NCBI GenBank assembly: GCA_030428905.1
Contig: JAUIED010000031.1
Location: 1 to 38,364 of the forward strand
Length of the DNA: 38,364 nt
Direction of reading: 5' to 3'
Origin: Gammaproteobacteria bacterium
Lineage (GTDB): Bacteria; Pseudomonadota; Gammaproteobacteria; Pseudomonadales; Azotimanducaceae
Shown here: positions 16,998 through 24,106 of the stretch, piece by piece
How positions within the stretch are numbered: the stretch's first letter is position 1
Layout: each line of letters begins with the position of its first letter
Position numbers and translations under genes: made by a program
Notes under the pieces: model-generated
Databases searched by the model: none
Seen by the model: only the letters and a program-made list of their open reading frames with translations
What the model was told of the DNA's origin: nothing

Positions 16998-17518
16998 GGG
17001 GTTGCCTCCATGCTGCCGTCCAGATCCTCCTCTGCACAGAATGTCCGGAAGGCCTTCGCGAGTTGTTCGATGTCGGTATCGATGCCGAGGGCGACGAGCA
17101 TGCGCAGGTCGAACATGGGCGTGCCGGTGTGCGGCGCCGGGCGGGATTCGGTGTTCATGTCTTCGATGTTGAGGTTTCTGTCAGCGAAGAAGCCGCTCAC
17201 CGAGTGCACGATGCCGGGGTGATCCATGGCCAGCACCGAGGCGCGCACCTTTCGCGAGCGGCTGCGCTCGGCGTTGTGCTGCGACCGGCGCATGACGTAG
17301 GCCATATCTGTTGCAGACGCCCGGTCGGCGAGGGCGGCGTCCAGCGCATCGATAGCCGCGTCGTCGCCGGTCACGCCCATGAGCACTGCAAACTCGTTGC
17401 CGAGTCCGGTTGCGCGGGTGTCTTCAATATTCAGCGCCTGCGCGAGAGCCAACGCCGAAAGCTCACGTACGAATCCCGGCCGGTCGTGGCCGATTACACT
17501 CACCACCGCGTATGCCAT
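16994..17518 (-). CDS. Double ACT-domain protein, GcvR-like
   Basis: A 174-residue cytoplasmic protein with two ACT domains. The first begins [20 protein letters not shown] (residues about 2-21) and runs to about 80. The second begins [20 protein letters not shown] (about 92) and runs to about 165. Both show the D-x-P-G-[FI]-V pattern of ACT folds, and the arrangement resembles GcvR, the glycine-cleavage repressor accessory protein, whose ACT domains are thought to sense glycine. ATG at 17518 is chosen since GGGGGAA precedes it. It lies 29 bases after the glycyl-tRNA synthetase gene, which strengthens a glycine-sensing role, and its stop overlaps the gmd start. GcvR itself has no DNA-binding domain and none is seen here. 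Confidence 0.8.
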   Translation of the reverse strand: MAYAVVSVIGHDRPGFVRELSALALAQALNIEDTRATGLGNEFAVLMGVTGDDAAIDALDAALADRASATDMAYVMRRSQHNAERSRSRKVRASVLAMDHPGIVHSVSGFFADRNLNIEDMNTESRPAPHTGTPMFDLRMLVALGIDTDIEQLAKAFRTFCAEEDLDGSMEATP

Positions 17519-17547
17519 GGGAATTCCCCCGTCCTTCGGTCTGTTCG

Positions 17548-18912
17548 TCAGTCTGCCAGGCGTGCACGCACGTAGGCTTCGAGCGCGTCCACGGAAACGC
17601 GCTCCTGTGCCATGGTGTCGCGGTCGCGCACGGTTACCGTATCGTCTTCTTCGATGGTCTGGAAATCTACCGTCACGCACAGCGGCGTGCCCACTTCGTC
17701 GTGTCGACGGTAACCCTTGCCGATGTTGCCGGTGTTTTCGTAGAGAATGCGGCCGAGACCGAGCTTCTGCAGGTTTTGCTTGATCTCTTTGGCGCGGCTG
17801 ACGATGCCGTCGTGGTTCTTCTTCAGGGGCAGCACAGCCACCTTGATGGGCGCCAGGTGCGGTTTGAAGGCGAGCACCGTTCGCTCGCCGCCGTTGTCAA
17901 GCGGCTCCACCCGGTAGGCCTCGTTCAGCACGGCGAGCACGCCGCGGTCGACGCCGGCGGAAGGCTCGATCACGTAGGGTACCTGCCAGGCTTTGTTCTG
18001 CGGGTCTTGCACTGCCAGGCGGGCGTTGGAGTCGGTGTTCTTCGTCACTTTCGCGCTGATGTTCAGCTCGTCCTGATTCTTCGTGTGTGAACCGAGGTCG
18101 AAGTCCGTGCGGTTGGCGATGCCTTCGAGCTCCTCGACTCCGTGCGGGAATCGGTACATCACATCGACCGTGGCCTTGGAGTAGTGGGCCAGCTCATCCG
18201 CCGGCACGTGGTAGAGCTCCAGCGAGGAACGCGGCACACCCTGCGCCTCCCACCAGTCCAGACGTGCCTGCACCCAGTGCTCATGCCAGCCTTCGTCGTC
18301 GCCGGGAGGAACAAAGAACTCGAGCTCCATCTGCTCGAACTCCCGCACCCGGAAAATGAAGTTGCGCGGCGTGATTTCGTTGCGGAATGCCTTGCCGATC
18401 TGGGCGATGCCGAAGGGCGGCCGCCGGGATGTGGAGTCGAGCACATTCTTGAAGTTGGTGAAGATCGCCTGCGCGGTTTCAGGGCGAAGGTAGGCGAAGC
18501 TGGTACCGTCGTCTACCGGCCCGACACTGGTCTTGAACATCAGGTTGAAGTCGCGAGGAGCTGTCAGGTCTGTGGAGCCGCAGCCAGGGCACTTATCGTC
18601 TGTGAGGTGGTCTGCTCGCCAACGTGCTTTACAGTTTCGGCAGTCTACGAGCGGATCCGTGAAGGTCGCTTCGTGCCCGGAGTAGCGCAATGTCGTGGGC
18701 AACGTGAGGATCGCCGCATCCAGACCTTCCACGTCGTCGCGTTCGTACACCATGGCGCGCCACCAGGCAGCCTTGAGGTTGTTTTTCAGCTCCACGCCCA
18801 GCGGGCCGTAGTCGTACATGCCCTGTAGGCCGCCGTAGATTTCGCTGGACTGAAAAATGAACCCCCGGCGCTTGGCCAGGGCAACCAGTTCTTCCATGGT
18901 CGAAGCAGGCAA
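17548..18912 (-). CDS. glyQS: Glycine--tRNA ligase, alpha2 (single-subunit) type
   Basis: A 454-residue class II aminoacyl-tRNA synthetase that charges tRNA-Gly. The catalytic core has [20 protein letters not shown] at the N-terminus, the insert CRNC...CPGC (C91, C94, C108, C111) as a likely zinc site, [11 protein letters not shown], motif 2 [21 protein letters not shown] (about 177-197), motif 3 around EPSAGVDRG, and the C-terminal anticodon-binding domain with [16 protein letters not shown]. This is the eukaryote/archaea/Gram-positive alpha2 enzyme, not the alpha2-beta2 GlyQ/GlyS usual in gammaproteobacteria. Start read as TTG at 18912, preceded by GGAGAG about 9 bases upstream; ATG at 18897 is the alternative. 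A TATAGT-like -10 lies at 18943-18948. Confidence 0.95.
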   Translation of the reverse strand: MPASTMEELVALAKRRGFIFQSSEIYGGLQGMYDYGPLGVELKNNLKAAWWRAMVYERDDVEGLDAAILTLPTTLRYSGHEATFTDPLVDCRNCKARWRADHLTDDKCPGCGSTDLTAPRDFNLMFKTSVGPVDDGTSFAYLRPETAQAIFTNFKNVLDSTSRRPPFGIAQIGKAFRNEITPRNFIFRVREFEQMELEFFVPPGDDEGWHEHWVQARLDWWEAQGVPRSSLELYHVPADELAHYSKATVDVMYRFPHGVEELEGIANRTDFDLGSHTKNQDELNISAKVTKNTDSNARLAVQDPQNKAWQVPYVIEPSAGVDRGVLAVLNEAYRVEPLDNGGERTVLAFKPHLAPIKVAVLPLKKNHDGIVSRAKEIKQNLQKLGLGRILYENTGNIGKGYRRHDEVGTPLCVTVDFQTIEEDDTVTVRDRDTMAQERVSVDALEAYVRARLAD

Positions 18913-18942
18913 GTTGACGACTCTCCGGGTTGAAGCCGGCGC

Positions 18943-18981
18943 ACTATAACTGACATTTACGGGCCTTACATCGGGCTTACA
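18943..18981 (-). promoter_or_regulatory. glyQS: Candidate glyQS promoter with near-tandem repeat
   Basis: On the minus strand TATAGT (18943-18948) lies about 30 bases before the glyQS start and could be a -10 element. Just upstream, TGTAAGCCCG (18972-18981) is followed by TGTAAGGCCCG (18960-18970), two almost identical direct repeats about 11 bases apart, which is one helix turn, where a -35 box or activator site would sit. No T-box or glycine-riboswitch-like structure was recognised. Confidence 0.35.
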
Positions 18982-19063
18982 GAGTGTGACATCTGCAAGC
19001 GTTTCTCAGGCCAGCTATCTGGTGAAATAGGTTTCACAGATCGGGCACCACAGGAACCAGAAC

Positions 19064-19318
19064 ATGCGACTCGAAGACCCCCGCGACAGCGACAAGCGTT
19101 ACTTCCGTTCGTCAGATCGGCTGATCACGCTGAACGGCGCGTGGTACTTCACAACGCGCGAAGGCGAACAGGGTCCGTATCCGAGCCGTGAAGCTGCTCA
19201 GGAGGCGCTTGAGTTCTTCACCTGCGAGAAAAACGACCTACATTCGTTCCAGCAGTCCCGCGAACAGTTTGCGCGCGCCGAGCCGCGGCAGCCGATTCCA
19301 GACGTCTACCGCCGCTGA
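19064..19318 (+). CDS. Small DUF6316-like protein
   Basis: An 84-residue soluble, highly charged protein without signal peptide or membrane segment. The core RYFRSSDRLITLNGAWYFTT followed by REGEQGPYPSREAAQEALEFF resembles the DUF6316 family, recalled as common in marine and pseudomonad-like gammaproteobacteria, where a W-Y-F-x-T-R-E-G-x-x-G-P-[FY] motif is conserved. No function is known for this family. The gene stands alone, divergent from glyQS, and is followed by a hairpin and a strong terminator. The ATG at 19064 is preceded by AGGAACCAGAAC, a plausible ribosome site. Existence as a gene is well supported by the terminator and composition; family membership is from memory of the pattern. 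Confidence 0.75.
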   Translation: MRLEDPRDSDKRYFRSSDRLITLNGAWYFTTREGEQGPYPSREAAQEALEFFTCEKNDLHSFQQSREQFARAEPRQPIPDVYRR

Positions 19319-19329
19319 GGTTCCCCTCA

Positions 19330-19347
19330 TCCTCGCGCAAGCGAGGA
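19330..19347 (+). other. GNRA-tetraloop hairpin in the 3' UTR
   Basis: TCCTCGC (19330-19336) pairs perfectly with GCGAGGA (19341-19347) around the tetraloop GCAA, a very stable GNRA-type loop. It lies 11 bases after the DUF6316-like stop and 8 bases before the terminator stem. It may stabilise the transcript end or act with the terminator. Confidence 0.5.
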
Positions 19348-19354
19348 GAAATGT

Positions 19355-19395
19355 AGCCGCCGAACACCTCCCCGTTCCGGCGGCTTTTTTTGTTT
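19355..19395 (+). terminator. Rho-independent terminator after the DUF6316-like gene
   Basis: AGCCGCCG (19355-19362) pairs with CGGCGGCT (19378-19385) across a 15-base loop and is followed directly by seven T residues (19385-19391) and GTTT. This is the clearest intrinsic terminator in the window. It separates the small gene from the acyl-CoA synthetase gene. Confidence 0.85.
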
Positions 19396-19473
19396 GGTGC
19401 TTTTGCCTGCGTTGACGCGCGCCCCGGTACGGTTACGCTGTGGGGTCTGCACACGTATTGGGGAGGAACCTAA

Positions 19474-21090
19474 GTGCACTGGAACTACGGAGACGTGCTT
19501 GACGGTCTGGCGCGGGTTCTACCTGCCGACAAACCGGCGCTGATTCACGACGGCCGCACCACCACCTGGCGGGAATACGATGCGCGCAGCAACCGCCTGG
19601 CGCGCGGGCTGGCCGCGGCTGGGGCGGAAGTCGGCGACAAGGTGGCGTTTTATCTGCGCAACGGGCCTGCGTACAGCGAGCTGCTGGCGGCGTGTTTCAA
19701 AGGGCGTTTTACACACGTGAACGTCAACTTCCGCTACGTAGACGACGAGCTCGCCTACATCATCGACAACTCCGACAGCACCGTGGTGGTCTACGACGTG
19801 GAGTTTCGTGAGCGCGTGGAGGCGATTCAGGGGCGCCTGCCCGATGTGCGCTGCTGGCTGCAGGTCGGCGGCGATGCAACGCCCGCTTTTGCGCACCCGT
19901 TCGAGGCTATGGCGGCCGAGGGTGATGGTGCGCCTCTAGGCATCGAGCGATCCAGCGATGACATGCTGTTCCTGTACACCGGCGGCACCACCGGCATGCC
20001 GAAAGGCGTGATGTGGACACACCGCGATCAGTGGCTGGCGGGTGCGGCGGGGGCCAATCCAGCACTCGGCATTGAAGCACCCGGCTCCATCGATGAGCAC
20101 CTCGCCAACGTCGAACGGCTGGGCGGTGGCGGCCTGACGTGTCCCTGTTGCCCGATGATGCACGGTACGGGGCTCTTTACCGCCATCGGCGCGCTGGCAG
20201 GTGGCGGCACAATCGTCACGCTGACGAGCACAGGCTTCAACGCCGTGGAGTTGTTTGATGCGGTGCAGGCGCATGGCATCAATGCGCTCGCCATCGTTGG
20301 GGACGCGTTCGCCAAACCCATGTTACGGGCGCTGGACGCCGAACCGCAGCGCTGGGATGTCAGCTCGCTGGTGTCCATGCTGTCCAGCGGTGTCATGTGG
20401 AGCCCGGAGGTGAAGCAGGGGCTGTTGCGGCACAACCGCAACATGGTGCTCATCGACAGCTTCGGTGCGTCGGAAGCGGTGGGTTTCGGGCGTTCCGACA
20501 CGACCGCCGATGGCACCACCGAGGTGGCGCGGTTCGTGATCGGCGAGAACGCGCGGGTGTTCGATGAGGACTACAACGAGATCGAGCCCGGCAGCGACCA
20601 GGTGGGCTTCGTCGCCCGTGCCGGCGCGTTGCCGCTTGGCTACTACAAAGACCCGGAGAAGACGGCCAAGACCTTCCCCACCATCAACGGTGTGCGCTAC
20701 TCCATTCCCGGTGACTACTGCAAAGTGGCCGCAGACGGCACGCTGACCCTGCTCGGCCGCGGCAGCGTCTGCATCAACACGGGCGGTGAGAAGGTGTACC
20801 CCGAAGAGGTGGAGGAGGTGTTGAAGCTGCACCCGGGCGTGAACGACGCGCTGGTAGTCGGCGTGCCCGACGAAAAGTGGGGCCAGGCCGTCGTCGCCGT
20901 GGTGCTCGCTGAGGGTAATGCGTTCGATGAGGATGCCGTGCGCGCCTTCGTCCGCGAGCGCCTGGCGGGCTATAAGTCGCCAAAACGGGTGCTCGCCACG
21001 CACATCGCCCTGCGCGCGGCCAACGGCAAAGCGGACTACAAGAGCGCGAAGACATTCGCGGAGCAGACTATTCTGGGAGCATCAGCATGA
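19474..21090 (+). CDS. Acyl-CoA synthetase (AMP-forming, FadD-like)
   Basis: A 538-residue ligase activating a carboxylic acid as the acyl-adenylate and then the CoA thioester. The ATP-binding P-loop is LYTGGTTGMPKGVMWTH (about residues 167-183). DSFGASEAVGFG is the A5 adenine block, and LLGRGSVCINTGGEKVYPEEVEEVL is the hinge and A8 loop. The catalytic lysine is near the C-terminus in NGKADYK. The N-terminus, with FTHVNVNFRYVDDELAYIID, resembles ligases of the mycobacterial FadD17/FadD19 type that act on branched or sterol side-chain acids, but the substrate is not proven. Start GTG at 19474 has GGGAGG seven bases before it. It overlaps the SDR gene by 4 bases (ATGA), so the two form a transcriptional pair in acyl-chain metabolism. 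Confidence 0.92.
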   Translation: MHWNYGDVLDGLARVLPADKPALIHDGRTTTWREYDARSNRLARGLAAAGAEVGDKVAFYLRNGPAYSELLAACFKGRFTHVNVNFRYVDDELAYIIDNSDSTVVVYDVEFRERVEAIQGRLPDVRCWLQVGGDATPAFAHPFEAMAAEGDGAPLGIERSSDDMLFLYTGGTTGMPKGVMWTHRDQWLAGAAGANPALGIEAPGSIDEHLANVERLGGGGLTCPCCPMMHGTGLFTAIGALAGGGTIVTLTSTGFNAVELFDAVQAHGINALAIVGDAFAKPMLRALDAEPQRWDVSSLVSMLSSGVMWSPEVKQGLLRHNRNMVLIDSFGASEAVGFGRSDTTADGTTEVARFVIGENARVFDEDYNEIEPGSDQVGFVARAGALPLGYYKDPEKTAKTFPTINGVRYSIPGDYCKVAADGTLTLLGRGSVCINTGGEKVYPEEVEEVLKLHPGVNDALVVGVPDEKWGQAVVAVVLAEGNAFDEDAVRAFVRERLAGYKSPKRVLATHIALRAANGKADYKSAKTFAEQTILGASA

Positions 21091-21866
21091 CGCCATCGCT
21101 ATTCGACATGACTGGCAAGGTGGCCCTGATCACCGGCTCAAGCAAGGGAATCGGCCGAGCAATCGCCGAAGAAATGGCGCGTCAGGGGGCCCAGGTGGTG
21201 ATCTCTTCCCGCAAAGCCGACGCCTGCCAGGCCGTGGCCGATGCCATCAACGACGAGCTTGAGGGCGCGCCGGGCGGTGCCGTGAGCATACCGGCGCACA
21301 TCGGCCACAAAGAAGAGCTCCAGCGGCTGGTAGACGAGACCCGCGAGCGTCTGGGCCCGATCGACAGCCTGGTAGGCAATGCGGCGGTCAATCCCTACTA
21401 CGGGCCCATGGCGGGCCTGCCGGACGACGCCTTCGCGAAGATTCTGGACGTGAACATCAAGTCCAATCACTGGCTCGCGCAGATGGTCATTCCCCAGATG
21501 CGTGAACGGCGTGATGGCAGCATCATCATCGTCTCCTCAGTTGGTGGTCTGCGTGGTTCTACCGACCTCGGCGCCTACTGCATCTCCAAAGCGGCAGACG
21601 TACAGCTCGTGCGTAACCTTGCGGCGGAGCTTGGGCCGGACAACATTCGCGTCAACGCCATTTCGCCTGGCCTGGTACGGACGGACTTCGCGCGGGCGCT
21701 GTGGGAGAATCCGGATATTTTAGAAAAGCGAACATCGGGTGATCCGCTGCGGCGCATCGGCGAGCCAAGAGAGATTGCTGGCGCCGCAGTGTTTCTCGCG
21801 TCAGCGGCGGGCACTTTCACGACGGGTCAGAATTTCGTGATCGACGGTGGTGCCACCAGCGTCTGA
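21087..21866 (+). CDS. Short-chain dehydrogenase/reductase
   Basis: A 259-residue classical SDR. TGSSKGIG (residues 17-24) is the dinucleotide loop, GNAAVNPYYG replaces the usual NNAG at about 98, and the catalytic residues are S150/S151, Y164 and K168 (YCISK). The C-terminal TTGQNFVIDGG is typical. The sequence resembles SDRs found beside acyl-CoA synthetases and acyl-CoA dehydrogenases, so a 3-hydroxyacyl or alcohol substrate is likely. The start ATG overlaps the synthetase stop by 4 bases, showing translational coupling. NAD versus NADP is uncertain; the SSRKADA stretch after the second strand suggests NADPH. Confidence 0.92.
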   Translation: MTPSLFDMTGKVALITGSSKGIGRAIAEEMARQGAQVVISSRKADACQAVADAINDELEGAPGGAVSIPAHIGHKEELQRLVDETRERLGPIDSLVGNAAVNPYYGPMAGLPDDAFAKILDVNIKSNHWLAQMVIPQMRERRDGSIIIVSSVGGLRGSTDLGAYCISKAADVQLVRNLAAELGPDNIRVNAISPGLVRTDFARALWENPDILEKRTSGDPLRRIGEPREIAGAAVFLASAAGTFTTGQNFVIDGGATSV

Positions 21867-21887
21867 GACGACAATCAAGAGGGGTAA

Positions 21888-22619
21888 ATGATGAGCGAAA
21901 CGAAACGGGCCTGGTGGGCCAAAGCGGTTCTCGTAGGGGGTGTGATCGGCATCGTTTGCCTGGCGCTCGGCGCCTTTGGCTATCGCGCCGGAGTGCTCGG
22001 CGTGCAGCCGGGGCTCCTGATGACGCTGGCTGCCACCGTGCTCGGGTTGCTGGCGGTGGTGGTCGGTGTGATCGGGCTCATCGTCGTGCTCGCCAAAGGC
22101 CGTACTGCAGAACGGGGCAGCCTGGCGGTGGGCGTGGTGCTGGGCGCGCTGATACTCGGCATGATGGGGCCCTACTTCCTGACCTCCGTGCCGCCGATCC
22201 ATAACATCACCACAGACACGGTCGAGCCGCCGCAGTTCGACAAGATCGTGGCACTGCGTGGTGAGAACAGCAATCCGCTGGAGTACAACGCCGAAGAGCT
22301 GGCGCCGCAGCAACAGGCGGCCTATCCGGACCTGGCCTCGCTGCAGGTCGCCGAAGCGCCCGCGTCGGTGATTCGTAAAGCGGCCAGTGTGCTCGAGTCC
22401 TTGGGGATCGAGGTGGTCAACATCGACGAGTCGCGCGGTATCGTCGAAGGCACGGCCACCACGCGCTGGTTCGCCTTCAAAGACGATGTCGTGGTGCGTG
22501 TCCGCGATACCGGCGAAGGCTCTCTCGTGGACGTTCGCAGCGTTTCTCGAGTGGGCATGAGCGATCTTGGCGTTAACGCCAAGCGCATCCGCGCCATTCT
22601 TGCAGGTCTGCGAGGTTGA
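21888..22619 (+). CDS. DUF1499 family membrane protein
   Basis: A 243-residue membrane protein of unknown function. Three hydrophobic helices occupy roughly residues 11-30, 40-68 and 78-98. The remainder is a soluble domain that starts VPPIHNITTDTVEPPQFDKI and ends VDVRSVSRVGMSDLGVNAKRIR, the two blocks that define DUF1499. Members often sit beside lipid or membrane genes, and no activity is established. Two in-frame ATGs occur (21888 and 21891); the GAGGGG site suits the second slightly better. It follows the SDR gene by 21 bases and is probably co-transcribed with it. Its end is only 6 bases from the convergent aminotransferase stop. Confidence 0.85.
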   Translation: MMSETKRAWWAKAVLVGGVIGIVCLALGAFGYRAGVLGVQPGLLMTLAATVLGLLAVVVGVIGLIVVLAKGRTAERGSLAVGVVLGALILGMMGPYFLTSVPPIHNITTDTVEPPQFDKIVALRGENSNPLEYNAEELAPQQQAAYPDLASLQVAEAPASVIRKAASVLESLGIEVVNIDESRGIVEGTATTRWFAFKDDVVVRVRDTGEGSLVDVRSVSRVGMSDLGVNAKRIRAILAGLRG

Positions 22620-22625
22620 TGGGGC

Positions 22626-23993
22626 TCAGGGCGTGTTGATGCCGTAGTGCTTGGCGGTAGCGTCGAGCGCCCTTCGCAAGCGCTCGATGAGCTGGTCTAT
22701 CTCCTCGTGGGTGCACACCAGCGGTGCGGCGCTGATCATGCTGTCGCGCACCGCGCGCACCATCAGGCCGTTCTCTATGGCGTGGCCCCGGCACACGAGT
22801 CCTGCTTTGCTGTCCGGTTCCAGCCGGCTGCGTGATGGCTTGTCACGCACGAGTTCAATTGCTGCCAGCATGCCCAGCGTGCGGGCTTCGCCGACGATGG
22901 CATGGTCGGCGAGTTCTGCCCACTTCTTCGCCCAGTACGGACCCAGGTCTTCGCGTACGTGGCGCGGTGTGGAAAGCGCGTGGTAACGCGCGATGGTTGC
23001 CACACCGGCAGCGCAGGCTACCGGGTGTCCGGAGTAGGTGAAACCGTGACCGAACTCGCCGCCGCGGCTGGTGAGCACGTCTGCTATCTTGTCGCCGATG
23101 CCGACGCCGCCCAGCGGCTGGTAGCCGTTGGTGACGCCTTTGGCGAAGGTGATCAGATCGGGGCGGGTTCCGAACGTGTCGCAGCCGAACCACTGGCCGG
23201 TGCGAGCGAAGCCGCAGATCACCTCGTCGCTGATCAGCAGCACATCCCGCTCATCGAGGATGCGTTGCACCGCCGGCCAGTAGCTCGCCGGCGGAATGAT
23301 GACACCGCCCGCGCCCTGCACCGGTTCGGCGATAAACGCGGCAACGTTGTCGGCGCCGAGTGCGTCGATTTTGTCGGCCAGCGACTGTGCCGCTGCCAGG
23401 CCGACCTCCTCGGGTGACAGATTGGCGTCGGCGCCGAACCAGTACGGCTGCTGCACGTGGTGCACGTAGGGCAGCGGTGTGAACTGCTTGTGCATGTCCG
23501 ACATGCCACCGAGGCTCGCGGCGGCGATGGTGCTGCCGTGGTAGGCGTTCTCGCGGCTGATGATCAGCTTCTTCTGCGGCTTGTCGATGAGGTCAAAGTA
23601 ACGGTGCACAATGCGAATGTTGGTGTCGTTGGCCTCGCTGCCCGAGTTGGTGAAGAAGACGTGGTTGATGTGTGCCGGCATCACGTCCGTCACAGCACCC
23701 GCCATGGCCGCAGCGGCGTCGTTCGAGCAGTTGAAGAAACTGTTGTAGAAGGGCAGGCGCTCGAGCTGCTCGGTGATGGCCTGCACGATCTCCGTCTGGC
23801 TGTAACCGAGATTGGTACACCACAGCCCTGACATCCCATCCAGCAGCTCACGGCCATTGGCGTCGTAGATGAACACGCCCTCGCCGCGCGTATAGAGCGT
23901 GCCGCCGGACTGCCTGTAGGCGGCGTAGTCGGTGAACGGGTGCAGGTGCCGCTCGCGGTCCAGTTGGTTTAGATCTTCCGTGTGGCTGTTCAT
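22626..23993 (-). CDS. Class III aminotransferase, SpuC-like (putrescine/diamine - pyruvate type)
   Basis: A 455-residue PLP enzyme. HLHPFTDYAAYRQSG opens the fold, LLDGMSGLWCTNLGYSQ and LPFYNSFF are strongly conserved in omega-aminotransferases, NSGSEAND (116-123) holds the phosphate, AFIAEPVQGAGGV (219-231) and ISDEVICGF (D256) bind the ring nitrogen, and K285 in FAKGVTNGY is the Schiff-base lysine. The overall text is close to SpuC, which transaminates putrescine and cadaverine with pyruvate; beta-alanine or other omega-amines are possible alternatives. ATG at 23993 gives the family's usual N-terminus; ATG at 24038 is possible, and anything further upstream runs into the divergent gene. 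The nearby Puu and agmatinase genes support a polyamine role. Confidence 0.9.
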   Translation of the reverse strand: MNSHTEDLNQLDRERHLHPFTDYAAYRQSGGTLYTRGEGVFIYDANGRELLDGMSGLWCTNLGYSQTEIVQAITEQLERLPFYNSFFNCSNDAAAAMAGAVTDVMPAHINHVFFTNSGSEANDTNIRIVHRYFDLIDKPQKKLIISRENAYHGSTIAAASLGGMSDMHKQFTPLPYVHHVQQPYWFGADANLSPEEVGLAAAQSLADKIDALGADNVAAFIAEPVQGAGGVIIPPASYWPAVQRILDERDVLLISDEVICGFARTGQWFGCDTFGTRPDLITFAKGVTNGYQPLGGVGIGDKIADVLTSRGGEFGHGFTYSGHPVACAAGVATIARYHALSTPRHVREDLGPYWAKKWAELADHAIVGEARTLGMLAAIELVRDKPSRSRLEPDSKAGLVCRGHAIENGLMVRAVRDSMISAAPLVCTHEEIDQLIERLRRALDATAKHYGINTP

Positions 23994-24061
23994 CCGTATG
24001 TCGCTCAATGTCCGGTTGGCTGGTCTGGTTGTCGGCATGGTGACATCATTGCGCCACCCTT

Positions 24062-24101
24062 GCCTTACCCCATTGGGGGAGGCCTTACCCCAGTGGCGGA
24101 G
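24062..24101. repeat. Tandem 20-bp repeat in a divergent promoter region (operator candidate)
   Basis: Two adjacent 20-base units, 24062-24081 and 24082-24101, match at 18 of 20 positions; both start GCCTTACCCCA. Each contains a short dyad (CCCCATTGGGG in the first, CCCCAGTGGCGG in the second). They lie between the SpuC-like aminotransferase and the TPR-sulfotransferase, ending 5 bases before the latter's ATG. This looks like a double operator controlling one or both genes. No cognate regulator is adjacent. Confidence 0.5.
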
Positions 24102-24106
24102 TACCA

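Noticed and set aside
16116-17222. A long plus-strand open frame (368 codons) opposite gmd and the ACT gene
   Set aside because: It is antisense to two genes with clear family motifs, shows no domain of its own, and is explained by the high-GC codon pattern of the real genes.
18142-18828. A 228-codon plus-strand frame opposite glyQS
   Set aside because: It is antisense to a highly conserved tRNA synthetase; treated as a shadow.
18913-19063. Possible T-box or glycine riboswitch before glyQS
   Set aside because: The leader between the candidate -10 and the start is only about 30 bases, too short for either, and no conserved core was recognised.
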